Origin: Pseudomonadota bacterium
Lineage (GTDB): Bacteria; Desulfobacterota; Binatia; Binatales; Binataceae
NCBI GenBank assembly: GCA_021323945.1
Contig: JAJPKA010000017.1
Coordinates: forward strand, 95,990-159,989
DNA: 64,000 nt
Reading direction: 5' to 3'
The translations under genes were made by a program, and so were the position numbers. Numbering within the stretch: the first letter of the stretch is position 1; each line of letters starts with the position of its first letter. Positions 1-8,972 of this stretch are shown here, piece by piece. The notes under the pieces were generated by a model. That model had not been told where the DNA came from and made no database searches. It saw nothing but the letters and a program-made list of their open reading frames with translations.

Positions 1-102
1 TCGAAAGGGAATCGGTACGGGATTCTCAGTCGTGACGGTTTCCAAGAACGCGGCGAGCTCGCAAATTTGCTGCGCCAATTTCCAGCGCTGGAGACCTGTT
101 AA
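1..102 (+). CDS. C-terminal end of an unidentified gene entering from the left
   Basis: An open frame runs from the first base to a TAA at 100-102 and would encode the last 33 residues of a protein (including the stretch RYGILSRDGFQERGELANLL). I do not recognise the family. It lies on the same strand as accB, 78 bases upstream of the chosen accB start, so it could be the previous gene in the same transcript. With no start visible and so short a piece, it may also be chance. Confidence 0.3.
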   Translation, partial: SKGNRYGILSRDGFQERGELANLLRQFPALETC

Positions 103-123
103 AACTTGTAACGCGAGTTTTAA
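99..123. promoter_or_regulatory. AT-rich inverted repeat upstream of accB
   Basis: A perfect 8-base inverted repeat (TTAAAACT at 99-106, AGTTTTAA at 116-123) is separated by 9 bases. It overlaps the TAA of the preceding frame and lies about 58 bases before the accB ATG. It could be an operator for a fatty-acid-synthesis repressor or a weak terminator of the upstream gene. The stem is too AT-rich to be a convincing intrinsic terminator. Function is inferred from position only. Confidence 0.3.
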
Positions 124-180
124 TCAGACTCGGGCGGTTTTACGAATGACAATCAACTCTTGGCGCCTGCGCTTCTAAGC

Positions 181-645
181 ATGGAAATTCGTGAAATCAA
201 AGTTCTGCTCGCATTGATGCATGAATATAACCTCAGCGAACTCGAGCTTGATGATAAGCGCAAGGGCCGCCTGAGGCTGGTCCGAGCACAGCCTGTTGCC
301 GACGCAACGCGCGTCACTGCGACGCCTCCGGCGAAAGCTCCGCGTCACATCTCCGCACGAGCCGCCAAGGCGAACGAGGCGGCAGCTCCGAGCATTGCTG
401 AGAATCAACGGTTAGTCACAAGCCCGATGGTAGGCACCTTTTATCGTTCGCCCTCACCCGATGCAGCGCCTTATGTGGAAGAAGGGACTACGGTGCGGAA
501 AGGACAGACTCTTTGTATCATCGAAGCAATGAAAATGATGAACGAGATTGATGCCGAGATTGCGGGCCGAATCGTGAAAATTCTTTGCGAGAATGCCCAG
601 GCCGTCGAATACGGTCAACCGCTGATGATTATCGAGGTCGAATAA
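181..645 (+). CDS. accB: Acetyl-CoA carboxylase biotin carboxyl carrier protein
   Basis: This is the carrier subunit of cytosolic acetyl-CoA carboxylase: biotin on its lysine is carboxylated by AccC and the carboxyl group is passed to acetyl-CoA, giving malonyl-CoA for fatty acid synthesis. The 154-residue protein has the usual layout: a short N-terminal segment ([10 protein letters not shown]), an Ala/Pro-rich linker at about 40-75, and a biotinyl-lipoyl domain from about 80 to the end. The EAMKMMNEI motif places the biotinylated lysine at residue 118. I start at ATG 181 because the N-terminus then matches AccB proteins (MDIR-K type); a TTG at 160 would add seven unrelated residues. Neither start has a clear Shine-Dalgarno. 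accC follows 78 bases downstream, as in most bacteria. Confidence 0.96.
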   Translation: MEIREIKVLLALMHEYNLSELELDDKRKGRLRLVRAQPVADATRVTATPPAKAPRHISARAAKANEAAAPSIAENQRLVTSPMVGTFYRSPSPDAAPYVEEGTTVRKGQTLCIIEAMKMMNEIDAEIAGRIVKILCENAQAVEYGQPLMIIEVE

Positions 646-723
646 CGTATATGGAGGAACACGCAGCGATCGACCGTCACTTCGTCCCGGAAAAAGCGAG
701 GTAAGGAGGCGGAGGCGCGGCTT

Positions 724-2103
724 ATGTTCAAAAAGCTCTTGGTAGCCAATCGCGGAACAATCGCTATCCGAATCATTCGCGCCTGCCACGAACTTGGACT
801 GAAAACCCTCGCCGTCTACTCGACTGCGGACAAAGATGCGCTTCACGTGCGAATGGCCGACGAAGCGGTCTGCATCGGGCCACCCGCTGCCGAACAGAGT
901 TACCTGAACATTCCGGCGATCGTCAGTGCGGCCCTGACTTATGGGGCCGATGCCGTCCATCCGGGTTATGGATTTCTCTCGGAGAATGGGGACTTCGCTG
1001 AAGCTTGCTATCGCTCGGGTTTAGCCTTTGTCGGGCCACGCGCACGTCATATCCGCCTAATGGGAGATAAGCCGCGGGCACGGCGCATCATGAAGCGCGC
1101 GGGAGTTCCGATTCTTCCCGGGAGCGAAGGCACCGGAGTAAGCGAGCTCAAGCAGGCACAAGCGGACGCCAAACGACTGGGCTTCCCGGTATTGATCAAG
1201 GCCGCCGCTGGGGGTGGCGGTAAAGGCATGCGGATTGCGCGAGATGCGGCAGAACTCGCTCGGCTCTTTCCACTTGCACAGGCAGAAAGCGAAGCCGCAT
1301 TCAACTCGCGTACGATGTACCTCGAGAAGTTTCTCGAGCATGCACGCCACGTCGAGTTTCAAATCGTCGCCGATAATCAACGCAGGGCCGCACACCTGGG
1401 CGAACGCGATTGCTCGATTCAGCGCCGTCATCAAAAAGTGCTAGAAGAAGCTCCGTGTCCGGTGATGACCCGGCGCTTGCGGGAGAAGATGGGCAAAGCG
1501 GCTGTGCGTGCCGCCCAAGTCGTAGGCTATTCGAACGTCGGCACAGTCGAGTTTCTGCTCACGCCTGACGGCGAATTTTACTTCATCGAAATGAATACCC
1601 GAATCCAGGTCGAACATGGCGTGACTGAGATGGTGACGGGCATCGACCTGATCAAAGAAAGCATCAGGCTGGCCGCGGGTGAGAGCCTGAGTGCTCGACA
1701 TCGACAAATCGAGATCGACGGCGCCGCGATCGAATGCCGGATATACGCGGAGGATCCCAGTACGCACTTGCCATCACCCGGTGTCGTTACCAATCATCAT
1801 CCACCAGGAGGTCTCGGTGTGCGGGTTGAGACAGCGCTGTACGACGGTTACCGGGTGCCGGTGCATTATGACCCTTTGATCGCCAAGGTCATCGTCCATT
1901 CAGACGATCGCAGTCTGGCTATTCGGCGGGCCCAGGCCGCCTTACGCGAGTATCTCATCGACGGCATCAAGACCAACATTCCGCTTCATTTAAAGATTCT
2001 CGAAGATTCGGATTTCGGCGCGGGCCGATATGGCACTGATTTCTTGAGCCGCTTTGAGCCGCACCTGGAAGTCGTGTCAGGACGCCGAGCAAAAGCGTCG
2101 TAA
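724..2103 (+). CDS. accC: Acetyl-CoA carboxylase, biotin carboxylase subunit
   Basis: ATP-grasp enzyme that carboxylates the biotin on AccB using bicarbonate and ATP. The 459 residues match the family length (about 450). Visible landmarks are the N-terminal biotin-carboxylase domain (KLLVANRGTIAIR), the glycine-rich ATP loop KAAAGGGGKGM with Lys159, the catalytic EMNTRIQVEH segment near 289-298, and the C-terminal biotin carboxylase domain (ECRIYAEDP). One oddity is that the usual VEHPVTEM reads VEHGVTEM, with Gly replacing a nearly invariant Pro. GGAGG at 711-715 gives good spacing to ATG 724. The gene sits 78 bases after accB and six bases before the earliest start of the next gene, so the three are probably cotranscribed. 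Confidence 0.96.
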   Translation: MFKKLLVANRGTIAIRIIRACHELGLKTLAVYSTADKDALHVRMADEAVCIGPPAAEQSYLNIPAIVSAALTYGADAVHPGYGFLSENGDFAEACYRSGLAFVGPRARHIRLMGDKPRARRIMKRAGVPILPGSEGTGVSELKQAQADAKRLGFPVLIKAAAGGGGKGMRIARDAAELARLFPLAQAESEAAFNSRTMYLEKFLEHARHVEFQIVADNQRRAAHLGERDCSIQRRHQKVLEEAPCPVMTRRLREKMGKAAVRAAQVVGYSNVGTVEFLLTPDGEFYFIEMNTRIQVEHGVTEMVTGIDLIKESIRLAAGESLSARHRQIEIDGAAIECRIYAEDPSTHLPSPGVVTNHHPPGGLGVRVETALYDGYRVPVHYDPLIAKVIVHSDDRSLAIRRAQAALREYLIDGIKTNIPLHLKILEDSDFGAGRYGTDFLSRFEPHLEVVSGRRAKAS

Positions 2104-2117
2104 AGCAGTTGAAATTG

Positions 2118-3218
2118 ATGCGGAAGTTTACTGTCGCCCTGCTAGCTCGTCTTCTAACGGTAATGGCGGCGGCAACCGTGCCGTCTAACGTCACGTATGC
2201 CCAATCCTCTGCGCCCCTCAACGCTTTAACAGGCGGCGACCTCTCCTCCGGCGCGAGCGATGGTGACCATTTGATGGTCCCCAACGCTGCGAATGGACGC
2301 TCGCAGCTCGAAGCCATCGACCCTGTCTATAACTTTGGGACCGTTTACAGCGGTACCACAATAAAGCATACCTATAGACTGAGAAACGCGGGCACGGCGC
2401 CACTCGCGATCACCGGGGTGCGTACTTCCTGCGGATGCACCGCCGCAAAGCCCACTCGCAGCCGCCTTCTGCCCGGGGAGGAATCGGAGATTGCGGTGAC
2501 CTTCGACACTCATGCCGAACACGGTCCCGCAACGCGCATTATCACGGTTTTTACGAACGATCCCAGTCATCCCCAACTCGAGCTCAGCATGCGGGGAAAC
2601 GTCAAGCTTCAAGTTGAGCCGACGCCGCCGCTTGTGATATTCGAGCGAGTTAAGCGCGGGACCGAACGCTCTCAGCAGGTCATGCTCATCGACGAGATGG
2701 GCGATCGCAGCTTTTCAGTAAACAGGATCGTAAATTCCAATCCCTACATCAGGGTAACGTCCAAGGCCGTTGAGGGCACCAAACCTGCCGCGCTTCTCAC
2801 CATCACCTTGCTGCAGACGGCACCGTCCGGACCGGTTAACGACGTCGTGAAAGTCAGCACCAGTCGCGCCCCGGTCGAGATTCCAGTCTCTGGTACGGTG
2901 CTGGGGGAGATCAATGTCAATCCACCGCAAGTAAGTTTCGGCATCGTCGCTCATCACGCTAGTGCGCTGCGATACTTGCGCTTGACCAATTCCGGTGAGC
3001 GACCGGTTAGGGTGACGGGTATTTCTACCAATAACCCGAGCGTCCAGGCGGCGGTAGAGCCGATAAAGGTCGGCAGGGAGTACAAGATTTCAGTCCAATT
3101 GGCACCCAACACTCCGGATGGTGTGCTCAGGGGCATGCTGGCGATCAAAACCGATGATCCGCATCAGCAGGATCTGCAAGTGCCGTTCTACGGTATCGTG
3201 GGATCGTTTAAGGGTTGA
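2118..3218 (+). CDS. Secreted protein with DUF1573 / HYDIN-like Ig domains
   Basis: A predicted exported protein of 366 residues. A signal peptide (MRKFTVALLARLL..., cleavage near the ...TYA/QSS boundary) is followed by a DUF1573 domain at about 60-160 (YNFGTVYSGTTIKHTY, then a TSCGC motif and GEESEIAVTFD). Two further Ig-like repeats follow, the last beginning near NPPQVSFGIVAHHASALRYL. DUF1573/ASH-type domains are beta-sandwich modules of unknown role, found in periplasmic or surface proteins. A TTG at 2109 would add three residues; neither start has a good Shine-Dalgarno, and ATG 2118 is chosen as the stronger codon. It follows accC almost directly and may be read through from it. Its substrate or partner cannot be told from sequence. 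Confidence 0.8.
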   Translation: MRKFTVALLARLLTVMAAATVPSNVTYAQSSAPLNALTGGDLSSGASDGDHLMVPNAANGRSQLEAIDPVYNFGTVYSGTTIKHTYRLRNAGTAPLAITGVRTSCGCTAAKPTRSRLLPGEESEIAVTFDTHAEHGPATRIITVFTNDPSHPQLELSMRGNVKLQVEPTPPLVIFERVKRGTERSQQVMLIDEMGDRSFSVNRIVNSNPYIRVTSKAVEGTKPAALLTITLLQTAPSGPVNDVVKVSTSRAPVEIPVSGTVLGEINVNPPQVSFGIVAHHASALRYLRLTNSGERPVRVTGISTNNPSVQAAVEPIKVGREYKISVQLAPNTPDGVLRGMLAIKTDDPHQQDLQVPFYGIVGSFKG

Positions 3219-3525
3219 CTTCGGCTGACAGCGACCAAATTCTCACGCACGACGCCTCATCAATTTTTTGATTCTTCTCACGACTGCCTTGACTCGTGGG
3301 AGGGAGAACGCAGGCAGCGCGCGAGCGCACCTTGCTGAGCTGGCGGCGAAGCACCCATATGGTCGCGACTCTAGGACCGACGGGGCGTGCCCCGACAGTC
3401 GATTTGTCACAAACACGTAGTGGATTTGGCCGTGCTACAACGCCTTGCGTCAATGATTGAGGGGCAGCAGGGCGTCGGCTGTCGTGCGCTGACATCCGAC
3501 GCTCTGCCCGCTCACCAAACTCTGA
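3219..3525. other. Intergenic, convergent; one short GC hairpin
   Basis: There is no convincing gene between the DUF1573 gene and the converging amidohydrolase. The only structure is a near-palindrome at 3381-3394 (cggggc/gccccg around two bases) without a T-tract. It could help end transcription from either side but is weak evidence. Confidence 0.35.
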
Positions 3526-4695
3526 TCAAAGACAGTTGTATACTCGTAACACGTTGTCGCCCAGGAACTTTTGTCGAGCGACAGGGTCAAGTTTGTCGGC
3601 ACACTCTTCGAGCTCTTCGATGTAGTTGCCCGGATGATCGGGATGGGGGAAGTCGGAAGCCCAGAAGAAGCGGTCTTCGCCGCACAGCTTGATCATCGCG
3701 GGCAGCGAATTCTCGTCCGGATCAGCCGAGATCCAGACATTGCGTTTGAAGTAGTAACTTGGCTTCTCTTTGAGCGGCACTCCCCGTCCCATAACGCTGT
3801 CGTAAACCGCGTCCATCCGGTCGAGCCAATAACCGATCCAACCGGCTCCAACTTCAAGCAGCACGATTTTTAATCGAGGGAATTTGTCAAACGTGCCATA
3901 TTGCATAAAGCTGGTCAGTGCGTGGCGCAACGCGTCGGAGGCGGTCACGTTCAGGAAAAAGGTTTGCTTGCGCACGTACTCACGATCGTAGCGGCCCGGC
4001 CAACACCATTGAGGTTCAAGTGACACGTGCAATCCGAGTGGAACATCCAGTTCCTGTGCCTTGGCAAACAGAACATCGTGGTCGGGATGAGCATGAGGCT
4101 TGCGCGTCATCGTAAACTGAACAACCCATCCGCCCTTATGTCCCGCCTTAACCGCACGCTCCAACTCAGCCGCCGCGGCAACGGGGTCGCCAAGCGACAA
4201 GTGCGCTACTGGGATAAGCCGACCGCCGCTATCGGAGCACCAGTCGAGAATCCAGCGGTTGTACGCACGCGTCATTGCTTGGGCATAGTCTGCGTCCTCG
4301 CACTCCGTCTCCCAGGACAAGTCAAGGCTGGGATAGATGATCGCTGCTCGCAAATTCTCGCGGTTGAGGCGTTCGAGGCGCTCCTTTGCATCCATGGCCC
4401 CGAACGGAGCGTTTTCACCATACTTGCGATAAGGATCGACTGATCCTTTGTCGCGGGTAACTTCCCCCATTGCAGCAAGAGCGCCGAAGGAGCCCTTGCG
4501 ATTTACTTTCGACGGTCTACCCGCGATCTCGAAATATTGGAGTCCGTCACCGTCGTCCTTGATGCGAAGGGCAATCGGTTTGTACTTGGCCTCGCAATAT
4601 CTTTCCCACAAAGTGGGATCTTCGAGTATGTGGCCATCCGCATCTACCCCACCCGGATACTTAAGTCGCTGAATTTGTTCTTCCATTCGGGACAT
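3526..4695 (-). CDS. Amidohydrolase family 2 (COG2159) metal-dependent hydrolase
   Basis: A TIM-barrel metal-dependent hydrolase or decarboxylase of the ACMSD/gamma-resorcylate decarboxylase superfamily, 389 residues from the chosen start. The N-terminal metal motif is D20-x-H22 (VDADGHILE), a later His lies in GLHVSLEPQW, and the C-terminal metal Asp is in FFWASDFPHPDHPGNY, a hallmark of this family. ATG 4695 is chosen because the frame before it (46 residues) is not conserved-looking and because GAGG lies about 11 bases upstream. Members in catabolic gene clusters act on aromatic or cyclic intermediates, but the substrate is not inferable here. It runs convergent to the DUF1573 gene and codirectional with the nitroreductase upstream. 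Confidence 0.85.
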   Translation of the reverse strand: MSRMEEQIQRLKYPGGVDADGHILEDPTLWERYCEAKYKPIALRIKDDGDGLQYFEIAGRPSKVNRKGSFGALAAMGEVTRDKGSVDPYRKYGENAPFGAMDAKERLERLNRENLRAAIIYPSLDLSWETECEDADYAQAMTRAYNRWILDWCSDSGGRLIPVAHLSLGDPVAAAAELERAVKAGHKGGWVVQFTMTRKPHAHPDHDVLFAKAQELDVPLGLHVSLEPQWCWPGRYDREYVRKQTFFLNVTASDALRHALTSFMQYGTFDKFPRLKIVLLEVGAGWIGYWLDRMDAVYDSVMGRGVPLKEKPSYYFKRNVWISADPDENSLPAMIKLCGEDRFFWASDFPHPDHPGNYIEELEECADKLDPVARQKFLGDNVLRVYNCL

Positions 4696-4889
4696 TTGGC
4701 TTAGCCTCGATTCGACAGTTTCGTAACCTGGCACAATTAATATTTGGGTCGCGACCGGTGCGGTCAAGGGCCGGACGAGCTGGTATTGGTGATGAGCACA
4801 TCGAGAATGGTTGTCCGGACCGAGGGCTTTCAAGACAAATTGCTCAGTACGACCATTCAGTGGCAGGGTCGCATTCGCGCCGGCGGTTC

Positions 4890-5552
4890 TCAGCCGTCAT
4901 GGGATCGGGGGTGAGGCCGCGCACCCCATCGCTCCACGAAGGTTACATCGGTCGCTGGCTTGCGTGCCGGACGACCCCATCGACCCCTGGGATAGCCGAG
5001 CGGAATCAAAATCTCGTTTGCGTATTCTGGAGGAACCCCAAGTCGCTGATTTATCTCATTCACAAAATGCTTGTGTAGGCTGGTAATCGCAGTGCCCAGG
5101 CCATAAGCACGCGCGGCGAGGCAGAGATTCTGAATCGCTGGATATATCGACCCAACCATTGGCTGTCCGGCACGAGTGGGGTCGGAATAGCGTTTGACAC
5201 AGGCAAAAATGAGCAACGGGGCTTCGCCAATGTGATTGGCAAGATAAATTGCGGACCTGAGATTTTTAGCTTCGGGTGTCGCTGGATGATTTTCAAGGAA
5301 GAGCTTTTTCTCAGCCGTGAAATAATACTTCTCCCAAGCTTCCTTGTAGCGCTCTGCAATAAACTGGCGGTTTTCCGGCGAGCTCACCAACAGAAAAATC
5401 CAGGGCTGACGGTTGCTGTTGGAGGGCGCCATAGTGGCCGCTTCGATGATCTTCATGATGATCTCTTGCGGCACCGGGTCCGGTTTCAGCCGTCGCATCG
5501 CACGTGTGGTATAAATCGCTTCAAACAAGTCAAATTCCGGATGACCGTACAT
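4890..5552 (-). CDS. Nitroreductase-family FMN oxidoreductase
   Basis: About 220 residues, the usual nitroreductase length. Diagnostic segments are the N-terminal FMN-phosphate contact (YTTRAMRRLKPDPVP), the APSNSNRQPW loop, the central helix QNLCLAARAYGLGTAIT and the C-terminal PLGYPRGRWGRPARKP. Such enzymes use NAD(P)H and FMN to reduce nitro groups, quinones or enone-like substrates. ATG 5552 is taken as start; a TTG at 5582 would add ten residues, and neither has a clear ribosome site. The amidohydrolase lies downstream on the same strand, 194 bases away. The physiological substrate is unknown. Confidence 0.87.
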   Translation of the reverse strand: MYGHPEFDLFEAIYTTRAMRRLKPDPVPQEIIMKIIEAATMAPSNSNRQPWIFLLVSSPENRQFIAERYKEAWEKYYFTAEKKLFLENHPATPEAKNLRSAIYLANHIGEAPLLIFACVKRYSDPTRAGQPMVGSIYPAIQNLCLAARAYGLGTAITSLHKHFVNEINQRLGVPPEYANEILIPLGYPRGRWGRPARKPATDVTFVERWGARPHPRSHDG

Positions 5553-5713
5553 GTCGCGGAGTTTAACAAGCTGTAATTTCAAACCGAAGACACTCGCGCG
5601 GCGCCCAGCCCTTTGTCTGCCTGAATGCTGTTTACGGCCGCTCGCCGCCGGGCCCGAAAATTCGCAGTTTGGTAGAGCGCGCCGCCGAAGCGCCAGGAAG
5701 TTGCAGGTGCCGA

Positions 5714-6064
5714 ATGGACATTTATCATGTATGGTGCGATCTTAAGCCGGAGATCGCGGATACAGAATTCGCCGATCGGGTCGCCGCATATTTGGAGCAT
5801 CTCCGAGCGGAAGGACTTATTCAGAGCTGGCGCCTTACCCGGCGCAAGCTCGGACTGGGAGTTTCTGCCCTCGGCGAGTTTCACATAATGATAGATGTAA
5901 CCGGACTTGCTCAGCTCGACAGCGCTTTCGCACGAGTGGCCAGTCGCGCCGGGCTGACTGAAAGCCTGCATTTCCAAGTCAATTCTCTGGTCCGCAATGC
6001 GCAATTTGCCCTCTACCGTGATTTTCCCGATCCCGTCAGGCGGCGTGGCGAAGAAAAATTCTAG
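5714..6064 (+). CDS. DUF6614 family small protein
   Basis: A 116-residue protein that I recognise as a DUF6614-type protein: the start MDIYHVWCDLKP, the centre RRKLGLGVSALGEFHIMI and the end FALYRDFPDPVRRRGEEKF are the family's conserved blocks. The compact alpha/beta pattern resembles dimeric ferredoxin-like barrels, but no function is established. ATG 5714 is chosen because the conserved block begins there; an upstream in-frame start at 5669 would add 15 unrelated residues. It is divergent from the nitroreductase and 54 bases upstream of the amidase, so probably cotranscribed with the latter. Confidence 0.85.
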   Translation: MDIYHVWCDLKPEIADTEFADRVAAYLEHLRAEGLIQSWRLTRRKLGLGVSALGEFHIMIDVTGLAQLDSAFARVASRAGLTESLHFQVNSLVRNAQFALYRDFPDPVRRRGEEKF

Positions 6065-6118
6065 TTAACATTTTGTAGATGGACTGATGAGAACCGTTAA
6101 TGGCCAAAGGATGCGCCC

Positions 6119-7558
6119 ATGACTGAACTTGCCTTTGTTGGTGCGAACGCGCTCGCCAGGGATATCCGGGAGCGCAGGATTTCCAGCCGGGAGGCGGTAG
6201 ATTACTTCCTGGCACGCGTCGAGGCGCTCGACCGACCGATCAATAGTGTCGTGACGGTCGATGCAGCCCGAGCACGCAGGGAGGCCGATGCGGCTGATGC
6301 TGCGCTGGCGCGCGGCGAGATTCGCGGGCCACTCCACGGCGTGCCCATGACGGTCAAGGACTCATTCCAAACCGCCGGAATGCGAACCACGTCGGGCGCC
6401 CCCGAATTATCAGACTTCATTCCGGACGAAGACGCCTGGCCAGTTGCTCGACTGCGCAGCGCGGGAGCAATCATTTTCGGTAAAACGAACCTGCCAATCT
6501 ACGCCGGAGATATGCAGAGTTATAACCAGGTGTTCGGTACAACCAACATTCCGTATGATTTGACTCGCACGCCCGGAGGGTCGTCCGGTGGTGCGGCCGC
6601 GGCCTTGGCTTGTGGATTCACGCCGCTCGAGCTCGGTAGCGACATTGGGGGTTCGATCCGATTGCCCGCGCACATGTCCGGAGTGGCCGGTCACAAGCCG
6701 AGCTTCGGGATCGTTCCGGCCCATGGGCAGATTCCGGGGCCGCCAGGCACGTTGACCCTGGCCGATCTCGCTGTTGCCGGCCCGATGGCCCGCACCGTCG
6801 AAGACCTCGAACTCGGGCTCTCAATACTTGCCGGGCCGAACCGCTGGGATTTACCCGCCTGGCGCTTGGAGTTACCCCCGCCTCGGCATGTAGAGCTGAG
6901 GGAATATCGAGTCGCGGTCTGGCTCGATGATCCAATCTGCCGACTCGAACCCGAGGTCCTTGCCTTGCTCGAGCACGCGGCACGCACGCTGGCATCGGCC
7001 GGAGCTGTAGTAGATTACGAAGCGCGCCCCGGCTTCTCGTTGGAGAAGGTGTTCACAACCTTCGCTGCTTTGCTGCAAGCCGCGCTGTCGGGTGCTGTCC
7101 CGGCAGAGAAGATTGAAAAATATGCGACGGCAACCGGCGATACGCCGGCTGCCCGGCTTAAACGACTTCAAGCCATGCGTCATCGGGAATGGCTGAGTCA
7201 CAATGAGCGGCGGCTGCAGATGCGCCGGAAATGGGAAGAGTTTTTCAAAACCTGGGATGCGATGCTGATGCCAGTGATGCCGTGCCCCGCTATTCCTCAT
7301 GACCATTCGGAACCCATCGCCAGCAGGAGCGTGATGGTTGGCGGTGAACGGAGATCTTATTGGGACCTCAATACCTGGATGGCACCAGCAGGTGCCTGCT
7401 ATCTGCCGGCGACCGTCATTCCGGTCGGCTGTGTGGCGAATCGACTACCCGTCGGAATTCAGATTGTTGGACCTTTCCTCGAAGATCGGACCACTTTGCA
7501 TCTCGCCAAACACCTGCTGACCCTACTCGGAGGATGTCCGAGGCCACCAGGATTCTGA
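6119..7558 (+). CDS. Amidase (amidase signature family)
   Basis: A 479-residue amidase signature hydrolase. The Ser-cisSer-Lys triad is fully visible: Lys80 in VPMTVKDSF, Ser155 in the GGSSGG loop and nucleophile Ser179 in GSDIGGSIR. The spacings (75 and 24 residues) match fatty-acid amide hydrolase. The family cleaves carboxamides to acids plus ammonia. An AAAGGA ribosome site precedes ATG 6119 at good distance. The DUF6614 gene sits just upstream on the same strand. GatA is the main alternative, but there is no gatB or gatC nearby and the C-terminal region resembles stand-alone amidases. Confidence 0.93.
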   Translation: MTELAFVGANALARDIRERRISSREAVDYFLARVEALDRPINSVVTVDAARARREADAADAALARGEIRGPLHGVPMTVKDSFQTAGMRTTSGAPELSDFIPDEDAWPVARLRSAGAIIFGKTNLPIYAGDMQSYNQVFGTTNIPYDLTRTPGGSSGGAAAALACGFTPLELGSDIGGSIRLPAHMSGVAGHKPSFGIVPAHGQIPGPPGTLTLADLAVAGPMARTVEDLELGLSILAGPNRWDLPAWRLELPPPRHVELREYRVAVWLDDPICRLEPEVLALLEHAARTLASAGAVVDYEARPGFSLEKVFTTFAALLQAALSGAVPAEKIEKYATATGDTPAARLKRLQAMRHREWLSHNERRLQMRRKWEEFFKTWDAMLMPVMPCPAIPHDHSEPIASRSVMVGGERRSYWDLNTWMAPAGACYLPATVIPVGCVANRLPVGIQIVGPFLEDRTTLHLAKHLLTLLGGCPRPPGF

Positions 7559-7680
7559 ATTGGAGGTCGGTGTGTCAGCCGAGGATCATTTCCGCTAGTA
7601 CCCAGCTCCTATCCTACAGAGAGCTATGAGGAACGCCGAACAAAAAAAGGCGCGCTTAAGACCCAAGAGTGAAAAGGTCG

Positions 7681-8304
7681 TCAAAGGTCCACTGCATAAC
7701 TCGACAGGTTCGGATTGTCCCGCAGTATTTTTTTAAGCTGGCGAACGTAGCTCGTATTCGGCAGCGACAAGAGTTTCAACTCCCGGACCAGTCCAAAGAC
7801 CCGGTCGGGTTGTGCTGACTCGACGGCGATGGTCTGGTAAGCGGAGTTACCAATAGTCACTGAGGTGAATTCCGCCCGGCATTGATCCATTTGGAACAGC
7901 GTACGGGTTTTTAATGTCTTTGCTGACTTGAGCTCACGGTGAGGTCGAACCACCTGGGCAAAAAAATCGTCCAGCGGATATTGCGGTCGTTGGAGAGAGG
8001 GCCGATCAAGCCGCAGCGCGGGAAAAAGCCGTTCCTGTATGACGGACCGCGCAAGTGGAAAGCCAGCATCGAGGACGGGTTGCCACAATTCAAGCTCCCG
8101 GTCAGTTGCGAGCAGGACTTTGAGATTAAGTAATCCAGCTCGGACTTTGGCATTGCATTCGTCGGTCCTGCTGGAGATCAGATAGAATTCTTCGCTCACG
8201 GTGGCGGCGATAACTTTGTTGGCTAGCCGCTCAAGCTTGTCTTTCAAACTCTCGAGCCATTCACCCCAGACACGGTACTCATAGCGTGGTTTGCGATTAG
8301 CCAT
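7681..8304 (-). CDS. Conserved hypothetical protein, possible CYTH-like fold
   Basis: A 207-residue cytosolic protein with no signal or membrane segment. It begins MANRKPRYEYRVWGEWLESL and has charged patterns (SSRTDECNAKVRAGLLNLKVL; AEFTSVTIG) that recall the paired basic and acidic strands of CYTH/triphosphate-tunnel proteins. That resemblance is by eye only. ATG 8304 is preferred over TTG 8316, which would add four residues. It runs toward the amidase (convergent) and away from the glutathione peroxidase gene. No function is proposed beyond possible binding of a phosphorylated ligand. Confidence 0.6.
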   Translation of the reverse strand: MANRKPRYEYRVWGEWLESLKDKLERLANKVIAATVSEEFYLISSRTDECNAKVRAGLLNLKVLLATDRELELWQPVLDAGFPLARSVIQERLFPALRLDRPSLQRPQYPLDDFFAQVVRPHRELKSAKTLKTRTLFQMDQCRAEFTSVTIGNSAYQTIAVESAQPDRVFGLVRELKLLSLPNTSYVRQLKKILRDNPNLSSYAVDL

Positions 8305-8414
8305 TCCAATACCCAAGATACGCCGACATGATCAGGCCACTTGTGTTAGCCGGATTGAATGAACGATAAGGTGGAACTTAACTATACCGGAAAGATTAGG
8401 GAGGAACGAACTAC

Positions 8415-8972
8415 ATGTTGGCTTCAATCTATGATATCCCGGTTCGTCGCATTGACGGTGTGCCTGCAAAATTGGGCGAGCATAGGGGAAAGGTGCTGCT
8501 GGTCGTGAACGTCGCCTCGAAATGTGGTTTGACCCCACAATATGCGGAGTTGGAAGAGATCTACGAAACGTATCGTGACCGGGGATTTGTCGTGCTTGGC
8601 TTCCCGGCGAACGAATTCGCTGGACAGGAGCCCGGGAGCAATGAAGAGATCCAACAGTTCTGCCAAACCAAATACGGCGTCAAGTTTCCGATGTTCGAAA
8701 AGATTGTGGTCAAGGGTGCCGGACAACACCCGCTCTACCGAGAGCTGATCGCCCGATGTCCCGTTGCTCAACACAAGCCTAACAGCAGCTTGCGCAAGAC
8801 GCTCGAGCAACATGGCCTTGGACCTATCAATGAAAGTGATATCCTGTGGAATTTCGAAAAGTTCCTGGTGAATCGGCAGGGACAGGTAGTCGGCCGGTTC
8901 GCTCCGGATATTACCCCCAAGGATCCTATACTGACCACGGCGATCGAAGCTGAGTTAAGCAACCAAGCATAA
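8415..8972 (+). CDS. Glutathione peroxidase-type thiol peroxidase
   Basis: A 185-residue thioredoxin-fold peroxidase of the GPx/BtuE type that reduces hydroperoxides. The peroxidatic residue is Cys37 in VNVASKCGLTPQ, encoded TGT, so this enzyme uses cysteine even though the organism appears to make selenocysteine. The remaining tetrad is visible: Gln in NEFAGQEP and the Trp-Asn pair in DILWNFEKFLV. The resolving-type Cys in QQFCQTKYGVKFPMF suggests a thioredoxin-dependent enzyme. GGGAGGA lies well placed before ATG 8415. The gene stands alone between two minus-strand genes. Confidence 0.94.
   Translation: MLASIYDIPVRRIDGVPAKLGEHRGKVLLVVNVASKCGLTPQYAELEEIYETYRDRGFVVLGFPANEFAGQEPGSNEEIQQFCQTKYGVKFPMFEKIVVKGAGQHPLYRELIARCPVAQHKPNSSLRKTLEQHGLGPINESDILWNFEKFLVNRQGQVVGRFAPDITPKDPILTTAIEAELSNQA

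Noticed and set aside
8415-8972. Glutathione peroxidase as a third selenoprotein
   Set aside because: The peroxidatic residue is encoded by TGT at 8523-8525, a normal cysteine codon.
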